Shown here piece by piece: positions 62,101-64,000 of a stretch of 64,000 nt of DNA. Under the pieces are notes generated by a model. That model had not been told where the DNA came from. It made no database searches and saw nothing but the letters and a program-made list of their open reading frames with translations. The stretch comes from Pseudomonas sp. B28(2017) (GTDB lineage Bacteria; Pseudomonadota; Gammaproteobacteria; Pseudomonadales; Pseudomonadaceae): NCBI RefSeq assembly GCF_002113025.1, contig NZ_NEJH01000009.1, forward strand, positions 152,951 through 216,950, written 5' to 3'. How positions within the stretch are numbered: the first letter of the stretch is position 1; the number at the start of each line of letters is the position of its first letter. The position numbers were made by a program, and so were the translations under genes.

Positions 62101-64000
62101 CGCCGGCGATGCTGTAGCTCAGCGTTTGCGCCGGCAGATCAGCATCGGTCGCCGCCACCGTCGTGACCGCCGTGGTGTTCTCCGCCACGTTGATCGAAGC
62201 CGTCGCACCGCCACCGTTGGAAGTGATCGTCGGTGAGTCGTTGCTGCCGGCGATATGCACGGTGACCGAAGTGAGGGTGCCGTCGGCACTGCTCACCGCG
62301 AAGGTGTCGGTGTAGGTGGTGCCGGCGGCGAACTCGTTGTGGGCGGAGTTGGCGACGTAGGTCCAGGCACCGCCGGTGCCGATGGAGAACTGGCCGTAGC
62401 TGCCGGCGGTGTTGGTTTGCGCGACGAAGGTTGCGGCGCTGTCGACGTCGCTGATGGTCAGGGTGCCGGTGGTGGAAATGTCGACGGCGGCATTGGTCTC
62501 GGTGAGGTTGGCGATGTCGGCGGACAGCACGGCCGCATCGTTGGTGCCGAGGATATGCACGGTGACTGAAGTAAGGGTGCCGTCGGCACTGCTCACCGCG
62601 AAGGTGTCGGTGTAGGTGGTACCGGCGGCGAACTCGTTGTGGGCGGAGCTGGCGACGTAGGTCCAGGCACCGCCGGTGCCGATGGAGAACTGGCCGTAGC
62701 TGCCGGCGGTGTTGGTTTGCGCGACGAAGGTTGCGGCGCTGTCGACGTCGCTGATGGTCAGGGTGCCGGTGGTGGAAATGTCGACGGCGGCATTGGTCTC
62801 GGTGAGGTTGGCGATGTCGGCGGACAGCACGGCCGCATCGTTGGTGCCGAGGATATGCACGGTGACTGAAGTAAGGGTGCCGTCGGCACTGCTCACCGCG
62901 AAGGTGTCGGTGTAGGTGGTACCGGCGGCGAACTCGTTGTGGGCGGAGCTGGCGACGTAGGTCCAGGCACCGCCGGTGCCGATGGAGAACTGGCCGTAGC
63001 TGCCGGCGGTGTTGGTTTGCGCCTGGAAGCTTTCCGGGCTGTCGATATCGCTAATGGTCAGGCTGCCGCCGGTGGTCAGCGGAGAATTGGTTTCGCTCAG
63101 CGTAACGCTGGCCGAGGACAGCACGGCGGCGTCGTTGCTGCCGGTGACGGTGATAGTCACCAGTTGAGTGTCGACACCGCCGAGGCCATCGCTGACTTGC
63201 ACGCTGAACACTTCGTTGTGACTCTCGCCGGCCTGCAGCGACTGCACGGCGCTGGCGACGCCATTGGTGCCGTTGGCCAGGGTGTAGGTCCATTGGCCGC
63301 TGCTGTCGACCGCGATCGAGCCGTAGGTGCCCGTTGGCGAGCCATTGATGCTCCAGCTGGTCGTGGCACCGTGATCGATGTCGGCCGAGTTGAACTGGCC
63401 GCTGACGCTGAGGATGGTGTCTTCTTTCGCGGTGCCAACATCGTTGCCGGTCGCGAAGCTGAGCACCGGTGCGTCGTTGCTGCCGGTGACGGTGACGGTC
63501 ACCAGCTGGGTGTCGACGCCGCCCAGGCCATCACTGACTTGCACGCTGAACACTTCGTTGTGAGTCTCGCCGGCCTGCAGCGACTGCACCGCGCTGGCGA
63601 CACCGTCGGTGCCGTTGGCCAGGGTGTACGTCCACTGGCCACTATTGTCCACCGCGATCGAGCCGTAGGTTCCAGTTGGCGAGCCATTGATGCTCCAGGT
63701 CGCCGTGGCATCGTGATCGATGTCGGTCGAGCTGAACTGGCCGCTGACGCTGAGCGTGGTGTCTTCCTGCACCGCGCCGGCAGCATTGCCGGTCGCGAAG
63801 CTGAGCACCGGTGCATCGTTGCTGCCGCTGACGGTGATGGTCACCAGCTGAGTATCGACGCCACCGAGGCCGTCGCTGACCTGCACCGTAAACACCTCAT
63901 CGTGACTCTCGCCCGCCTTCAGTGACTGCACCGCACTGGCCACGCCATCGGTGCCATTGGCCAGGGTGTACGTCCACTGGCCGCTGCTGTCCACCGCGAT
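59177..64000 (-). CDS. Giant RTX/VCBS-type adhesin, C-terminal part (5' end beyond window)
   Basis: At least 1607 residues, open to the window edge. From the visible N-terminal side: VCBS repeats (about 114 residues, GQWTYTLANGTDGVASAVQSL, DEVFTVQVSDGLGGVDTQLVTITV), 100-residue repeats (TFVAQTNTAGSYGQFSIGTGG), cadherin-like 108-residue repeats (VAENTTAVTTVAATDADLPAQTLSYSI), an Ig-like segment and a beta-helix-like region rich in NSGTI/NTGVL. The end has RTX nonapeptides GGAGDDLFFGGLGNDTLNGGLGNDTF and a type I secretion tail (SIRLVGVNSAGIDQTDFILTA). It should be secreted by a type I system and act in adhesion, like LapA-type proteins. No secretion genes in the window. Confidence 0.93.
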   Translation of the reverse strand: MAVDSSGQWTYTLANGTDGVASAVQSLKAGESHDEVFTVQVSDGLGGVDTQLVTITVSGSNDAPVLSFATGNAAGAVQEDTTLSVSGQFSSTDIDHDATATWSINGSPTGTYGSIAVDNSGQWTYTLANGTDGVASAVQSLQAGETHNEVFSVQVSDGLGGVDTQLVTVTVTGSNDAPVLSFATGNDVGTAKEDTILSVSGQFNSADIDHGATTSWSINGSPTGTYGSIAVDSSGQWTYTLANGTNGVASAVQSLQAGESHNEVFSVQVSDGLGGVDTQLVTITVTGSNDAAVLSSASVTLSETNSPLTTGGSLTISDIDSPESFQAQTNTAGSYGQFSIGTGGAWTYVASSAHNEFAAGTTYTDTFAVSSADGTLTSVTVHILGTNDAAVLSADIANLTETNAAVDISTTGTLTISDVDSAATFVAQTNTAGSYGQFSIGTGGAWTYVASSAHNEFAAGTTYTDTFAVSSADGTLTSVTVHILGTNDAAVLSADIANLTETNAAVDISTTGTLTISDVDSAATFVAQTNTAGSYGQFSIGTGGAWTYVANSAHNEFAAGTTYTDTFAVSSADGTLTSVTVHIAGSNDSPTITSNGGGATASINVAENTTAVTTVAATDADLPAQTLSYSIAGGADAAKFSIVSGTGALSFISAPNFEAPTDSGTNNVYDVIVRASDGTLFDDQAIAVTVTGVNDNSPVITSNGGGATASINVAENTTAVTTVAATDADLPAQTLSYSIIGGADAAKFSVVSGTGVLSFISAPNFEAPTDSGTNNVYDVIVRASDGTLFDDQAIAVTVTGVNDNSPVITSNGGGATASVNVAENTTAVTTVLATDADLPAQTLSYTILNTAGTDFSKFSISSSGVLTFNSAPDYENPQDVGGTDGDNAYVVDVQVADGNGGTDTQTITVNVQNVVETPVDTVAPTVTSITASPVLGNTGSGTITITFSEAVINFDISDFSVTAGRGTLSNFSGSGTTYTVDFTRTSNGSVKASVTNTYTDLAGNTGVAFTSSANLPAGVAGEPINLALNVPSADISGPITVAISGVPSGWTFNTGTDNGDGTWTVQTDDPSSLTVTTLADFAGALVLDVNMNWTNADGSVGNAFVSDNVEAYAPGSPIFALSADDNLTGSSGADLFVFAQPIGNNVIHSFDAATDKIDLIGFTGVNDFADVSIANDANGNAVLSISADQTITVKGVDAAALSGANLLFDVDPVTTNTGTLTIGDGAIMPFGGSIHNSGTIELGSAGSATNLEILFRGATLTGGGQVLLSDNAQNVIFGGSADTVLTNADNTISGAGQLGAGQMMLVNSGLIHASGVNALVIDTGSNAVTNTGVLQASGSGGLVVESALVNSGSLWANDGNITVHGDASGAGNATISGSAMLEFGAASDQHVTFDSGAAGTLKLDDSAAFSGSVSGFAAGDKLDFGDIAFGSNTQIIYAANDAGTGGLLMVSDGAHATQVTLNGQYAAAGLQANTEGSGSELAYDAAAANHTMLGGLANDILVGGAGDDLFFGGLGNDTLNGGLGNDTFAFAAAGFGNDSIQDFDANPAGGQDLLNIAGLGISSETFAANVSIAADGADTLIGIGMDSIRLVGVNSAGIDQTDFILTA
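61500..62230 (-). repeat. 324-bp tandem repeats in the adhesin gene (cadherin-like domains)
   Basis: The CGTTGGAGGTGATC segment recurs at 61567, 61891 and 62215, exactly 324 bp (108 residues) apart. Copies are nearly identical. Confidence 0.9.
62255..63022 (-). repeat. 300-bp tandem repeats in the adhesin gene
   Basis: About 2.6 units of 300 bp (100 residues). Bases 62521-62722 and 62821-63022 are identical; the first unit differs by only about four bases. Identity ends abruptly near 63022. Confidence 0.95.
63132..64000 (-). repeat. 342-bp VCBS repeats in the adhesin gene
   Basis: TCGTTGCTGCC recurs at 63132, 63474 and 63816, 342 bp (114 residues) apart, and the array continues past the window edge. 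Copies are more diverged than the 300-bp units. Confidence 0.9.

Overview
The window is GC-rich chromosomal DNA of a Pseudomonas, most likely of the P. fluorescens group. The reasons are the ercA/pqqABCDE/PQQ-alcohol-dehydrogenase locus, many Pseudomonas REP elements of the type GTGGGAGCGAGC-TGCTCGCGA, a dispersed intergenic element typical of fluorescent pseudomonads, and gene families such as the FIST + NahK-like kinase pair. Genes are densely packed with many ATGA/TTGA/GTGA stop-start overlaps. No rRNA, tRNA, CRISPR, phage or IS gene was seen.

Region 1 (1-2310): the end of a Cache-domain NarL-type sensor kinase and its LuxR-type response regulator, then a small secreted protein made of eight 13-residue repeats with a clear terminator. 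Region 2 (2413-9232): a catabolic operon under a perfect ATGGTATACCAT palindrome. It encodes a DUF1185 amino acid synthesis protein, alpha/beta hydrolase, aldehyde dehydrogenase, flavin reductase, succinate-semialdehyde-type dehydrogenase, carboxymuconolactone-decarboxylase-like protein, a GntR/FCD regulator and a NUDIX hydrolase. The substrate cannot be read from sequence. Region 3 (9233-10181): gene-free, mostly a 584-bp element with ~59-bp inverted ends.

Region 4 (10182-27242): a Wzx/Wzy-type exopolysaccharide operon: UDP-glucose dehydrogenase, the 32-codon scar of a deleted sugar epimerase, the initiating sugar transferase, a CpsD-like ATPase lacking the Walker A lysine, OPX exporter, Wzz-like co-polymerase, three glycosyltransferases, Wzy, polysaccharide deacetylase, Wzx flippase, a secreted glycosidase-like protein, two GNAT-type proteins and a YdjC/ChbG deacetylase. 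It ends in a 24-bp-stem hairpin, then a RutR-like TetR regulator and copCD.

Region 5 (29419-52124): a quinoprotein alcohol oxidation island. Leftward genes are the cytochrome c550, quinoprotein-associated binding protein, SoxYZ-like carrier, metallohydrolase, a PQQ alcohol dehydrogenase with the lanthanide-type Asp-Tyr-Asp motif (PedH-like), aldehyde dehydrogenase ExaC, pqqABCDE, ErcA and an ErcS-like hybrid kinase. Rightward genes are the PQQ-associated ABC system, beta-propeller, CXXCW protein and the ErbR/AgmR response regulator. They are followed by a leftward FIST protein + NahK/ErcS'-like kinase. A shared TACY-TN-RGTA inverted repeat or its half site precedes five units and is the best candidate operator for ErbR. 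REP/REPIN elements sit in four of the gaps.

Region 6 (52200-57042): porin, then a sulfide detoxification locus (TauE/SafE exporter, sulfide:quinone oxidoreductase, BigR/SqrR-like repressor, divergent persulfide dioxygenase). Region 7 (57250-58922): a tandem universal stress protein and an adenosine-specific-kinase family protein. Region 8 (59177-64000): the C-terminal 1600+ residues of a giant repeat adhesin of the RTX/VCBS kind, cut by the window edge.
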